Source of the DNA: an uncultured Pelagibacteraceae bacterium
GTDB lineage: Bacteria; Pseudomonadota; Alphaproteobacteria; Pelagibacterales; Pelagibacteraceae
NCBI GenBank assembly: GCA_902577525.1
Contig: CACGZG010000004.1
Coordinates: 46,775 to 110,774 of the forward strand
Length of the DNA: 64,000 nucleotides
Direction: 5' to 3'
The position numbers and the translations under genes are program-made. Below are positions 50,270-59,930 of this stretch, one piece after another (position 1 is the stretch's first letter; the number at the start of each line of letters is the position of its first letter). The notes under the pieces are model-generated. The model saw only the letters and a list, made by a program, of their open reading frames with translations, did not search any database and was not told where the DNA came from.

Positions 50270-50336
50270 ACTCTTAGCCTAGACACTAATAAATTTTTCA
50301 GCTACGCTTGAAAAAATATAATTCATTGAGGGGAAA

Positions 50337-51806
50337 ATGACGGATCTAGAAAAACATGTAAACCGAACAGGTAGAGATAAGCAAGTTAAAAAAGTAAGAG
50401 AAAAAATTAACGAGTTAGGAATAACTTATATTTACTATCAATTTATTTCTGTAACAGGAAGAGTTGTTGGTAAAGGTATACCTGCTGATCATTGGGAAAG
50501 AACAGCTGAAAAAGGTTTTCAATTAGTATATGGAGCAACTGCAAATTTATTTTTAGATCGTCATAATAATTATATCGGCTATGGACCAGAAGCGATGGAA
50601 TTGGTTGGCATACCTGATCCTGAAACATTCTGTCAATTACCTTGGGATAAAAGAGTCGGTAGAGTTTTTGTAACATGTTTTAGAAATAGAGAAGAAAGAC
50701 AAAATCCAGGTGGACATTTAACTTCAGACTGCAGAGGTAATTTGAGAATTTTCATGGAGGAATTTGAAAAGAAACATGGACTTGAATTAAGAGTTGGAAC
50801 AGAGCCTGAAATGATGTGGCTCACAAAAAATGAGGATGGAACACCTACTGGAAAAGGTTTTTCTAAACCATTCTGTTATCATATTGATCAGTTTGAGTCT
50901 TTAAGACCAGTGTTCATGAAAGTGATTGAGTACTCAAAAGCCATGGGTTTAGATATGATTCAGGGTGACCATGAAGACGCTCCAGGTCAATTAGAGCTAA
51001 ACTGGACTTATGATAATGTTTTAAGAAATGCTGACAGATTATCAACTTATAGACAAATTTGTGCACAAGTTGCTAGAGAACATAATTTAATTGCTTGTTT
51101 TATGACTAAGCCTTTCATGGGCGTATCAGCAAGTGGTTGTCATACTAATATGTCTTTATGGAAAGGTGGAAAAGTAAAAACAAATAAACTTGGTCATAAG
51201 AGTTTACCAGCTGTTGAAGAGGTATTTGGTTATGTTGAAGGTGGAACGAATACTTTTATGCCTGACACAAAAGATATGCAATTACCAGGTAAAATAGGGT
51301 TACAATCTATCGCTGGTATAATGGAGCATTTACCAGCTTTAACTGCGTTAGGGTCATCAACTGTAAATTCATACAGAAGATTGTGGGATCAAGGTTTTTG
51401 GGCACCTGTTTATGCTGACTGGGGATACCAGAATAGAACTTGTGGATTAAGAGTTTCTGCTCCTGGAAGATTTGAATATAGGTCTGTGGACTCTATGCAC
51501 AATCCATATTTATTAGGTGCAGCTTTGTTAAAAGCTTGTGACCATGGAATAAGTAATAAGATGAAGCCAGCAGATCCAGAGTCTAGAAATATTTATGAAG
51601 CTCAAAAAGCAGGTAAAGATGTTAAAAAACTTCCATTAAGTTTAGGTGAAGCTTTAGAAAGACTATCAGAAGATGAAGTAATTAAATCAGCAATGCCTGA
51701 TGAAATGTATAAAGTTTTTCATTGGTATAAAAATGATGAGTGGGAAAGATTTTTAGGTGCAACAACTCAATGGGATTTAGATACATATTTAGATTGCTTA
51801 CCATAA
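50337..51806 (+). CDS. gmaS: Gamma-glutamylmethylamide synthetase (glutamine synthetase family)
   Basis: GS-fold signature QGDHEDAPGQLELNW; strong SD (gagggg); directly upstream of mgsABC. Confidence 0.92.
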   Translation: MTDLEKHVNRTGRDKQVKKVREKINELGITYIYYQFISVTGRVVGKGIPADHWERTAEKGFQLVYGATANLFLDRHNNYIGYGPEAMELVGIPDPETFCQLPWDKRVGRVFVTCFRNREERQNPGGHLTSDCRGNLRIFMEEFEKKHGLELRVGTEPEMMWLTKNEDGTPTGKGFSKPFCYHIDQFESLRPVFMKVIEYSKAMGLDMIQGDHEDAPGQLELNWTYDNVLRNADRLSTYRQICAQVAREHNLIACFMTKPFMGVSASGCHTNMSLWKGGKVKTNKLGHKSLPAVEEVFGYVEGGTNTFMPDTKDMQLPGKIGLQSIAGIMEHLPALTALGSSTVNSYRRLWDQGFWAPVYADWGYQNRTCGLRVSAPGRFEYRSVDSMHNPYLLGAALLKACDHGISNKMKPADPESRNIYEAQKAGKDVKKLPLSLGEALERLSEDEVIKSAMPDEMYKVFHWYKNDEWERFLGATTQWDLDTYLDCLP

Positions 51807-51830
51807 TAAATACACTGAGAGGAAAAGTAT

Positions 51831-52775
51831 ATGTGCGGAATTGCGGGATTAATTCATAGAGGAAAATCTTCAAATGTTGGTCATGAATTGCAAGGAATGT
51901 TGCAAGCTTTAAAGCATAGAGGTGAAGATTCTACAGGTTATGCTTTGTATGGAGAGACGGACGGAAAAAATTTTATTATGAGATTCAAAGTAGGTGAAAA
52001 TGTTGGGGAAGGAAGCACCTCTGTTGCAGAAGACGTTTCAGTTTATGATGAAAGAAAAAAAATTGTTGATAGCTATCTTTCTGAAATTGGAGCAAAAATT
52101 ATTAAAGAAGAAAGAATTCTTCCTTATTCTTTAAGATATGAACTTCAATACGATAAAAAAGATTTGTTAGAATTCTCACAAAAAATTGAAAGTATTCCAG
52201 GTGTTGAAATTCTTTCTATGGGTAAATCTTTAGAAGTAATTAAAGATCTTGGAAATGCTAAAATGGTTTGTGACAGATATAATCTTGATAAACTCGTTGG
52301 CACTCATGCTATTGGACATGCAAGAATGGCAACAGAGTCTGGGGTGGATATAAAATCAGCTCATCCTTTTTGGGGCTACCCTTTTAGTGATGTGTCTGTT
52401 GTTCATAATGGTCAATTAACTAATTATTGGAATAATAGACGCGCTTTAGAAAATAAAGGAATGAGGTTTATGTCAGAATGTGATTCAGAACTGATAGCAG
52501 TTTATTTGGCAGAAAAAATGAGGGATGGAGCTTCACTAGAGGAAGGTATGAAAGAATCTCTTACAGGTTTAGATGGTGTATTTACTTATTTTGTTGCAAC
52601 AAAAGATTCTTTGGGTATGGCAAAGGATACGATGGCTGCAAAACCATTAGTTTTATATGAGTCAGATGATTTAGTAGCAATGGGTTCAGAAGAGATAGCA
52701 ATTAGATCAATCTTACCACAAGAGATTGATACATACGATCCATTTGATGGGGAGGTAAAAGTATGGCAAATTTAA
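51831..52775 (+). CDS. mgsA: N-methylglutamate synthase subunit A (class II glutamine amidotransferase)
   Basis: MCGIAGLIHRGKSSNVGHELQGMLQALKHRGEDSTGYALYG. Confidence 0.92.
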   Translation: MCGIAGLIHRGKSSNVGHELQGMLQALKHRGEDSTGYALYGETDGKNFIMRFKVGENVGEGSTSVAEDVSVYDERKKIVDSYLSEIGAKIIKEERILPYSLRYELQYDKKDLLEFSQKIESIPGVEILSMGKSLEVIKDLGNAKMVCDRYNLDKLVGTHAIGHARMATESGVDIKSAHPFWGYPFSDVSVVHNGQLTNYWNNRRALENKGMRFMSECDSELIAVYLAEKMRDGASLEEGMKESLTGLDGVFTYFVATKDSLGMAKDTMAAKPLVLYESDDLVAMGSEEIAIRSILPQEIDTYDPFDGEVKVWQI

Positions 52776-53617
52776 AAAACGTTACAAAAAAAACTAAAGC
52801 CCAAGCTATGGGTATGCATACTGAGGTTTTAACCGGTAGAACTCAACAAAAATTTTTTAATCCTGACGAAGCAGAAAACTTTTACTACTTTGGAACTTAT
52901 GATGTTGATTTTAATAAAAGAACAGATCTTGATGTTAAAAATATGTCTGCAGCAGAGGCAAATAAAGAAATTGATCAATTAATGAGTCAAGGATTTGGAA
53001 CTATAGTGATTAAAAACCCACAAGGTAAACATAGTTTGGGTGTTGGAATTTTAAATAAACTAAATTTGATTTTTGAGGGTAGTTTGGGGTATTTTGGAAT
53101 GGGCTCTTGTGATGGACCTATTGTTCGAATCAACGGAAGAGTTGGCTGGTCTTGTGCTGAAAACTTGATGGCTGGTAAAGTAGTTATAGAAAAAAATGCC
53201 GGGTCTTGTTTTGGAGCAGCGATCAGAGGTGGAGATTTAATCTGCAAAGGCAGTGTTGGTGCCAGAACTGGTATTGATATGAAAGGTGGTACAATAATTA
53301 TTGGTGGAGATGCTGGTGCTTTTACAGGTTTTATGATGCAAAGGGGCAGAATAATAATATTAGGAGATGTTGGAATAAACTTAGGTGATTCTATGTACGA
53401 TGGGACAATTTTCGTAGGTGGAGAAATTGGTTCATATGGTAGTGATGCAGTGGACGCAGAATTAACAAAAAGTGATCAAGATTGGCTTAAAAGGAAATTA
53501 AAAGTAGCTGAAATTGGAGAAAATTTTGACGTAAGTAAAATGAAAAAAATTGTAGCAGGTAAAAAACTTTGGAATTATGATAATTTAGAACCTACTGAGA
53601 AAAAAGGAGCGATTTAA
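52763..53617 (+). CDS. mgsB: N-methylglutamate synthase subunit B (GltB C-terminal-like)
   Basis: Gly-rich beta-helix GGDLICKGSVGARTGIDMKGGTIIIGGDAGAFTGFMMQRGRIIILGDVG. Confidence 0.92.
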   Translation: MANLKNVTKKTKAQAMGMHTEVLTGRTQQKFFNPDEAENFYYFGTYDVDFNKRTDLDVKNMSAAEANKEIDQLMSQGFGTIVIKNPQGKHSLGVGILNKLNLIFEGSLGYFGMGSCDGPIVRINGRVGWSCAENLMAGKVVIEKNAGSCFGAAIRGGDLICKGSVGARTGIDMKGGTIIIGGDAGAFTGFMMQRGRIIILGDVGINLGDSMYDGTIFVGGEIGSYGSDAVDAELTKSDQDWLKRKLKVAEIGENFDVSKMKKIVAGKKLWNYDNLEPTEKKGAI

Positions 53618-55035
53618 TGGCTAAGAAAAAAAAGAAAAAAAATGGTAAATTAAAAACTAACGGAAATGTTGGTGGAAAAGCAGACGTTCATTTAAGTTCA
53701 AATGGTGGAAGAAATAAAAGCTTGTTGGGCCACAATGCTATTTTTACACCTGAAGTTATTGATGACATTCACATAAAATCTCAATTAGGAAGATACAGAA
53801 TGCGTGGAATGGCATTAATGAAAAAAATTCCAACATTTGATGATTTGGTTTTCTTACCGGGTACTCTTACTAGATTTGTAATCGAAGGTTATAGAGAAAA
53901 ATGTGAAACAAAAACAGTTATAGGGCCTAGATGTGAAAATCCAATTGAATTAGATATACCCGTATACATTACTGGTATGAGTTTTGGTGCCTTGTCTTAT
54001 GAAGCAAAAACTGCTCTTGCAAGAGGAGCTACTATGGCAGGTAGTGCAACATGTTCAGGTGAAGGTGGAATGATACCTGATGAAAGAAGATATTCTGAAA
54101 AATGGTTTTATCAATGTATTCAATCAAGATATGGATTTAACCCACATCATGCTCAACTAGCTGATGGGATAGAAGTTTTTATCGGACAAGGACAGAAAGT
54201 TGGTATGGGTGGTCACTTAATGGGTCAAAAAGTAACTGACCAAGTTGCAGAGATGAGATCATTGCCGTCTGGAATTGATCAAAGATCTCCAGCAAGACAT
54301 CCTGATTGGTTAGGTCCTGACGATTTAGCTTTAAAAGTTGAAGAGTTAAGACAATTGACAAAAAATAAAGTACCTATTCAATTAAAATTAGGTGCGTCAA
54401 AAGTTTATGATGATGTGCGTATGGCAGCAAAATGTGATCCTGATTCTATTTATCTAGATGGTATGGAAGGATCAACAGGAGCTGGACCACACATCGCAGC
54501 AGCAAATACAGGTATCCCTGGTATCGCAGCTATAAGAGAAGCTAGACGAGCTTTAGACGATGTTGGTAAAACTGGAAAAGTAACTTTAATTTATGCTGGT
54601 GGTGTAAGAGATGGTGCCGATATGGCAAAAGCTTTAGCTTTAGGTGCTGATGCGATTGCAATAGGTACTGGATCTATGATTGCACTTAACTGCAACAAAG
54701 ATATTCCAGAAGCAAATTTTGAAAAAGAAATGGGAGTAAAAGCAGGTGAATGTTACCATTGTCATACTGGAAGATGTCCGGTTGGGGTTGCAACACAGGA
54801 TCCAAAACTTAGAGCTAGATTAAATCCTGATGATGCAGCATTAAGAGTTTATAATTATCTTCACTCAATGACTCTAGAGGCTCAGTTGCTAGCTAGAGCG
54901 TGTGGAAAAACAAATATTCATTCTCTAGAACCTGAAGATTTAGCAGCACTAACTTCTGAAGCATCAGCTTTAGCAAAAGTGCCTTTAGCAGGAACAAACT
55001 ATACTGTTGGAGTAGATAACTTTCATAAAATTTAG
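53617..55035 (+). CDS. mgsC: N-methylglutamate synthase subunit C (glutamate synthase FMN domain)
   Basis: PVYITGMSFGALSYEAKTALARGA; GEGGMIPDERRYSEKW; CYHCHTGRCPVGVATQDP. Confidence 0.93.
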   Translation: MAKKKKKKNGKLKTNGNVGGKADVHLSSNGGRNKSLLGHNAIFTPEVIDDIHIKSQLGRYRMRGMALMKKIPTFDDLVFLPGTLTRFVIEGYREKCETKTVIGPRCENPIELDIPVYITGMSFGALSYEAKTALARGATMAGSATCSGEGGMIPDERRYSEKWFYQCIQSRYGFNPHHAQLADGIEVFIGQGQKVGMGGHLMGQKVTDQVAEMRSLPSGIDQRSPARHPDWLGPDDLALKVEELRQLTKNKVPIQLKLGASKVYDDVRMAAKCDPDSIYLDGMEGSTGAGPHIAAANTGIPGIAAIREARRALDDVGKTGKVTLIYAGGVRDGADMAKALALGADAIAIGTGSMIALNCNKDIPEANFEKEMGVKAGECYHCHTGRCPVGVATQDPKLRARLNPDDAALRVYNYLHSMTLEAQLLARACGKTNIHSLEPEDLAALTSEASALAKVPLAGTNYTVGVDNFHKI

Positions 55036-55043
55036 AGTTAATT

Positions 55044-55460
55044 ATGGCTAAGAAAAAAAATAAAAAGAAAGTTACAAAATCAGTAGTTGTTAAAGATCAA
55101 CAGTTAGGTAAGAAAAAAGAAACAGCTAGAGAAAAAATGATTGGTCAATCGATCGGTTATAGATATGATGTTAATCTTCTTCCAGACTATAATAAAATTA
55201 CGCCTTTTCTCAAAAAGTATGTTGAGGCCATGGGATGGGATGATTTAAATTGGTTGGAGGATGTGCATATGGGTTATGAAGAAGGAAGACCAGCAGTATT
55301 TTGTAGAAACGCTAACGGTTGGGTAACTATTCCAAAATCAATTAAATTACCAAATAATCAACAAGACAGAGATATGATAGCAAGAGAACTTTTAGTAAAA
55401 TTTCAAATGTCGCCAAAACATCCTCTTGTTGATTTGAAAAAAGCATACCTTAAATTCTAA
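55044..55460 (+). CDS. Conserved hypothetical at 3' end of mgs operon
   Basis: 138 aa; Lys-rich N-terminus MAKKKNKKK; 8-nt gap from mgsC. Confidence 0.65.
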   Translation: MAKKKNKKKVTKSVVVKDQQLGKKKETAREKMIGQSIGYRYDVNLLPDYNKITPFLKKYVEAMGWDDLNWLEDVHMGYEEGRPAVFCRNANGWVTIPKSIKLPNNQQDRDMIARELLVKFQMSPKHPLVDLKKAYLKF

Positions 55461-55488
55461 TTACACAATCTTAAGTTGATTATTTTTT

Positions 55489-55514
55489 AAAACCTATTGT
55501 CAATATTAGGTTTT
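55489..55514 (+). terminator. Hairpin after gmaS-mgs operon
   Basis: AAAACCTA-TTGTCAATAT-TAGGTTTT, U-rich 3' arm. Confidence 0.55.
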
Positions 55515-55584
55515 ATTTAACTGTTTCATTTGTCACAAGTTAGTAAATTTTATAGGGTTTTAAAAACTAATATGGAGAGAGAAT

Positions 55585-56985
55585 ATGACTGATCAGTTGA
55601 CAGCTCTTACTACCATATTTACAGAGTTTTATTACTGGGTAACAGTAGTACTGATGTTTTTAATTCACGTCGGTTTCTGTATGTATGAAGTTGGAGCTTC
55701 TCGATACAAACATCACCAACATACTCTTATGAAAAATACAATGCTGATACCTTTGGTAACAGTGACTTGGTTTTTATTTGGTTGGTGGATTTACTGGGCT
55801 TTCCCAACAGGACCGGGATTAGCTCCTTCAATTATGAACGAAAGTACAGCTTTAATCACTGATGATAGTTTGTTTAGTGCAAAATTTCAGGTGGCAACAA
55901 GCAGTATAATGGCAGTTAACCTTGGAGATCACATTAATGGTGTTTTCTGGGCTGCTTTTTTATTATTTTCTTGGACTGCTGCGTCTATCGTTTCAGGAGC
56001 AATAATTGAAAGAATTACAACTTTTGCATTTGGTATTTTAGCAATTGCAATTGGCTCTGTTTTCTGGACAATTGATGCTGCTTGGGGATGGCACTTTGAT
56101 GGTTGGATGCTTAAACTTTTAGGATACCACGATGCATATGCATCAGGAGTAATTCATGCGATTGCGGGTGGATTTGCTTTAGGAGTTCTAATGGTTCTAG
56201 GACCGAGAATTGGAAAATTCTCATCAAGTGGTGAACCAAGAAATATTGGTCCTAGAAATCCTTGGCTAGTAACAATTGGGTTATTTTTAATTTATACTGG
56301 CTTCTGGGGATTTTATGCGGCTTGTAATATTCCAATATTTGATCTTGGACCAGAGTATGGTATGGAAGGTATATCTTATTGGACAGCTACTAACATTTAT
56401 GTAACTCCTACTACTCTTAGTGGTATTACTTTTAACTTCTTGATGTCATTATCAGGAGGCTTACTAGCAGGATATTGGATTGCTAAAGGTGATCCATTCT
56501 GGACATACTCTAGTGGACTAGCAGGTATCATATGTGCTTCAGCTGGAAATGATTTATATCACCCAATTCAATCTATGATTATAGGTATGATCGGGGTGGT
56601 ACTTTCATACAAACTACATTATTGGGTTGAACGTAAGTTCAAAATTGATGATGCGGTTGGCGCTGTAGCGGTTCATGGTTATGCTGGATTTATTGGTCTA
56701 GTAATTTGTGGTTTCGTTTTAAATGGTTATCCATCATCTGGTTACAGTGTTGGTGCTATGTGGGATGGAACAACATATGCAGCTATAAATCCATTAGGAA
56801 TGTTCATCGGAGCACTCATAATGTTTGTTGTTCTTGGACTTATACCAGGCTATGTCATAGCTAAAGTACTTCATGGAATGGGTAAATTAAGAATCCCACG
56901 TGAAGTTGAGATAGCTGGACTAGACTATGAAATAATGGAAACTGCTAAAAAAGACGAAAGAGCTGTTTCGTCTGCAACCAGGTAA
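55585..56985 (+). CDS. amt: Ammonium transporter
   Basis: CMYEVGASRYKHHQHTLMKN; GVIHAIAGGFALGVLMVLGPRIGKF; VAVHGYAGFIGLVICG. Confidence 0.93.
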   Translation: MTDQLTALTTIFTEFYYWVTVVLMFLIHVGFCMYEVGASRYKHHQHTLMKNTMLIPLVTVTWFLFGWWIYWAFPTGPGLAPSIMNESTALITDDSLFSAKFQVATSSIMAVNLGDHINGVFWAAFLLFSWTAASIVSGAIIERITTFAFGILAIAIGSVFWTIDAAWGWHFDGWMLKLLGYHDAYASGVIHAIAGGFALGVLMVLGPRIGKFSSSGEPRNIGPRNPWLVTIGLFLIYTGFWGFYAACNIPIFDLGPEYGMEGISYWTATNIYVTPTTLSGITFNFLMSLSGGLLAGYWIAKGDPFWTYSSGLAGIICASAGNDLYHPIQSMIIGMIGVVLSYKLHYWVERKFKIDDAVGAVAVHGYAGFIGLVICGFVLNGYPSSGYSVGAMWDGTTYAAINPLGMFIGALIMFVVLGLIPGYVIAKVLHGMGKLRIPREVEIAGLDYEIMETAKKDERAVSSATR

Positions 56986-56997
56986 AGGAGAAACAAT

Positions 56998-57228
56998 ATG
57001 GCTACAGTTACAAATTGGATCGATCACCTAAACAAACCTGCTGAACAAGTTGCAGGAGCTGTTTATCCTGGTGCTGGATCTAGTGAAGGTCTACTAGTGA
57101 TACTTGCTATCATTATATGGATTGGTTGGCATGTTTTAACCTCAAAATCTGAAAGTGAAGAGCTTGAAAGATTAGCGAGAAAAAGACATGGGGCTAATGA
57201 CCATAGAAGCAATATGGCTGAGTGGTAA
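56998..57228 (+). CDS. Small single-TM protein downstream of amt
   Basis: 76 aa; EGLLVILAIIIWIGWHVLTSK; 12-nt gap from amt with SD aaaggag. Confidence 0.65.
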   Translation: MATVTNWIDHLNKPAEQVAGAVYPGAGSSEGLLVILAIIIWIGWHVLTSKSESEELERLARKRHGANDHRSNMAEW

Positions 57229-57243
57229 TTTTAAATAAAATTT

Positions 57244-57267
57244 GGGCGCTATAAAATTATAGCGCCC
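57244..57267 (+). terminator. Rho-independent terminator after amt unit
   Basis: GGGCGCTATA-AAAT-TATAGCGCCC followed by ATTTTAATTCTTT. Confidence 0.85.
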
Positions 57268-57287
57268 ATTTTAATTCTTTATCTAAA

Positions 57288-57443
57288 ATGTCAGAAGAAA
57301 ATAACAACGAAGAATTAAGACCAAGTAAAATGAGAGGTGTAGCTTTTCCAAAAGCGAAGTATGGTGTAATATTAGCAGTAATTGTAATTATTGTTGTTAA
57401 TTTTATTTTTTATAAAGAAACAATTTTCTCTTTTTTTAAATGA
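57288..57443 (+). CDS. 51-aa single-TM miniprotein
   Basis: Read by hand: MSEENNNEELRPSKMRGVAFPKAKYGVILAVIVIIVVNFIFYKETIFSFFK*. Confidence 0.55.
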   Translation: MSEENNNEELRPSKMRGVAFPKAKYGVILAVIVIIVVNFIFYKETIFSFFK

Positions 57444-57460
57444 CTATTATAATCGAATAA

Positions 57461-58786
57461 ATGCCAAAAAATTTATTCAAAATTGCTAAACAAAAAAAAA
57501 TTAAATATTTTTTAATAAGTTTTGTTGATCTATTTGGGGTCTTAAGATCGAAATTGGTTCCAGTACATGCAATTAAAGAAATGCAAATTACTGGAGCAGG
57601 ATTTGCTGGATTTGCTGCATGGTTAGACATGACACCAGCTGACTCCGATATGTTTGGCATACCTGATCCTGATAGTCTTATTCAATTACCCTGGAACAAA
57701 GAAGTTGGATGGTTAGCATCTGATCTTTGGATGGATGGAAAACCAGTGGAAGCATCACCAAGAGTCATGCTTAAGAAACAAATAAAAGAGCTTTCAAAAC
57801 AAGGATTAACAATGAAATCTGGGGTTGAGTGTGAATATTTTTTAATTTCTCCAAATGGATCATCTATAGCTGATCTTAGAGATACACAATCAAAACCTTG
57901 TTATGATCAATCCGCATTGATGAGAAGGTATGATCTAATAAAAGAAATTTGTGATTGCATGATTGAAATGGGATGGGGTCCTTATCAAAATGACCATGAA
58001 GATGCTAATGGACAATTTGAAATGAATTGGGATTATGCAGATTGCTTAATAACAGCTGATAGACATACTTTTTTTAAATATATGGTTAAAACTATTGCTG
58101 AGAAGCACGGGTTAAGAGCAACTTTTATGCCAAAACCATTTGTAAATTTAACAGGCAATGGTTGTCATGCGCATATTTCACTTTGGCAAGGAAAAAAGAA
58201 TAAATTTTTAGATCAAAAAGATAAACTTGGTTTAAGTAAGATTGCATATAATTTTTTAGGAGGAGTAATTAAGAATGCTTCCTCATTATCTGCCTTCTTT
58301 AATCCAACAATCAATAGCTATAGAAGAATAAATGCTCCACCAACAAAATCAGGGGCATCATGGTCTCCAAGTAGCATTTCTTACACAGGAAATAACAGGA
58401 CTCACATGATAAGAATTCCAGATCCTGGTAGATTTGAGTTAAGATTAATGGATGGATCTGCAAATCCTTATTTGTTACAAGCGGGAGTTTTAGCTGCAGG
58501 ATTACATGGTTTAAAAAATAAAATTAATCCTGGAAAACCACTCTATTGTAATATGTATACAGACTATAAAAAATACCCTAATCTCCCAAAACTCCCAAAC
58601 GAATTAAAGCAATCACTTGAACAATTAAGAAATAACAAAGAAATGAATAAAAGATTTGGAAGACAAACAATAAATAGTTATATAAAACTTAGAAGTTTTG
58701 AAATAAAAGAATTTGATACTAAAGAAAAATTTGATAAATCAAAACCCATTACTAAGTGGGAAAGTCAAAATACTTTAGATTGCTAA
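57461..58786 (+). CDS. Glutamine synthetase family protein (second paralog)
   Basis: NDHEDANGQFEMNWDYADCLITADRHTFFKYMVK; FVNLTGNGCHAHISLWQ; GRFELRLMDGSANPYL. Confidence 0.9.
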   Translation: MPKNLFKIAKQKKIKYFLISFVDLFGVLRSKLVPVHAIKEMQITGAGFAGFAAWLDMTPADSDMFGIPDPDSLIQLPWNKEVGWLASDLWMDGKPVEASPRVMLKKQIKELSKQGLTMKSGVECEYFLISPNGSSIADLRDTQSKPCYDQSALMRRYDLIKEICDCMIEMGWGPYQNDHEDANGQFEMNWDYADCLITADRHTFFKYMVKTIAEKHGLRATFMPKPFVNLTGNGCHAHISLWQGKKNKFLDQKDKLGLSKIAYNFLGGVIKNASSLSAFFNPTINSYRRINAPPTKSGASWSPSSISYTGNNRTHMIRIPDPGRFELRLMDGSANPYLLQAGVLAAGLHGLKNKINPGKPLYCNMYTDYKKYPNLPKLPNELKQSLEQLRNNKEMNKRFGRQTINSYIKLRSFEIKEFDTKEKFDKSKPITKWESQNTLDC

Positions 58787-58787
58787 A

Positions 58788-59921
58788 GTGAATCATTCAA
58801 AAAAGATTTATAATTGGAAGTTTACCAAATTTTTAATTAACAAAAGTTTTAAATTTAATAGAAATAATATTTTAAGTGATATCCCCTCAAATATGCTTAG
58901 AGATGCTTATAAAACGATTTCTAATTGGAAAAATTACAATGTTACCCCTCTTTTAAAACTCGATAAATTACAAACAAATCTAAATCTTAATAATATTTTT
59001 TATAAAGATGAATCAAAGAGGTTCCATTTGAAATCTTTTAAAGCTTTAGGTGGTGCTTATGCTGTCGAAAAAATATCTAAAGTAAAAAAAAATATTACTA
59101 TCTCTTCTGCGACAGCAGGAAATCATGGTAGATCAGTTGCGTGGGGTGCTCAAAGACTAAAATTAAGATGTAAAATTTTTGTAAGTCAATTTGTCAGTGA
59201 AACTAGGGTAAGTGAAATTAAAAAATTTGGTGCTGAGGTAATAAGAGTTAAAGGAAATTATGAAGATTCTTTAAAAGAATGCCAAAGATTATCCAAAAAA
59301 AATAATTGGCAAATTATTCAAGACGTATCAACAAAAAATTACAAATATATACCTCAACTCACTATGGCGGGATACTCAATTATGATAAAAGAAATTGTCA
59401 ATCAAACTAACCAATATATAACTCATATATTTCTTCAAGCTGGTGTTGGAGGTTTAGCTGCTGGAATGGTAGCTGGAGTTGCAAAATATTTTAAAAGGAT
59501 ACCTAAAATAATTGTAGTCGAACCAGACAGAGCAGATTGTGTACTTCAAAGTATAAAAGTTAAAAAGTTAAAAAAAATTAAGATTATAAAAGAAAGCCTT
59601 ATGGGCGGAATGTCGTGTAATGAAATGTCCCTGGTGCCATGGCAAGTACTAAAAAAATCAACTAATTGCTGTGTTTCAATTTCAGATAAAAATATAGCTA
59701 AGACTGTAGCTGGATTAAGAGATAAAAAATTCAGCAAAACTTCTATTATAGGTGGTGAATGTGCTGCACCAGGAGTTATCGCTTTGATTGGAATTTGTAA
59801 CAATGTTAAAACCAAAAAATTCCTCAATATTAACAAAAATTCAAATATTTTAGTGATTGGATGCGAAGGAAATGCAGATGTAAAACTATACAAACAACTG
59901 TTATCTAAGGGTAGAAAATAA
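58788..59921 (+). CDS. Diaminopropionate ammonia-lyase-like PLP enzyme
   Basis: YKDESKRFHLKSFKALGGAYAVEKI; SATAGNHGRSVAWGAQRL; GVGGLAAGMVAGV. Confidence 0.8.
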   Translation: MNHSKKIYNWKFTKFLINKSFKFNRNNILSDIPSNMLRDAYKTISNWKNYNVTPLLKLDKLQTNLNLNNIFYKDESKRFHLKSFKALGGAYAVEKISKVKKNITISSATAGNHGRSVAWGAQRLKLRCKIFVSQFVSETRVSEIKKFGAEVIRVKGNYEDSLKECQRLSKKNNWQIIQDVSTKNYKYIPQLTMAGYSIMIKEIVNQTNQYITHIFLQAGVGGLAAGMVAGVAKYFKRIPKIIVVEPDRADCVLQSIKVKKLKKIKIIKESLMGGMSCNEMSLVPWQVLKKSTNCCVSISDKNIAKTVAGLRDKKFSKTSIIGGECAAPGVIALIGICNNVKTKKFLNINKNSNILVIGCEGNADVKLYKQLLSKGRK

Positions 59922-59930
59922 AGAATTTCG

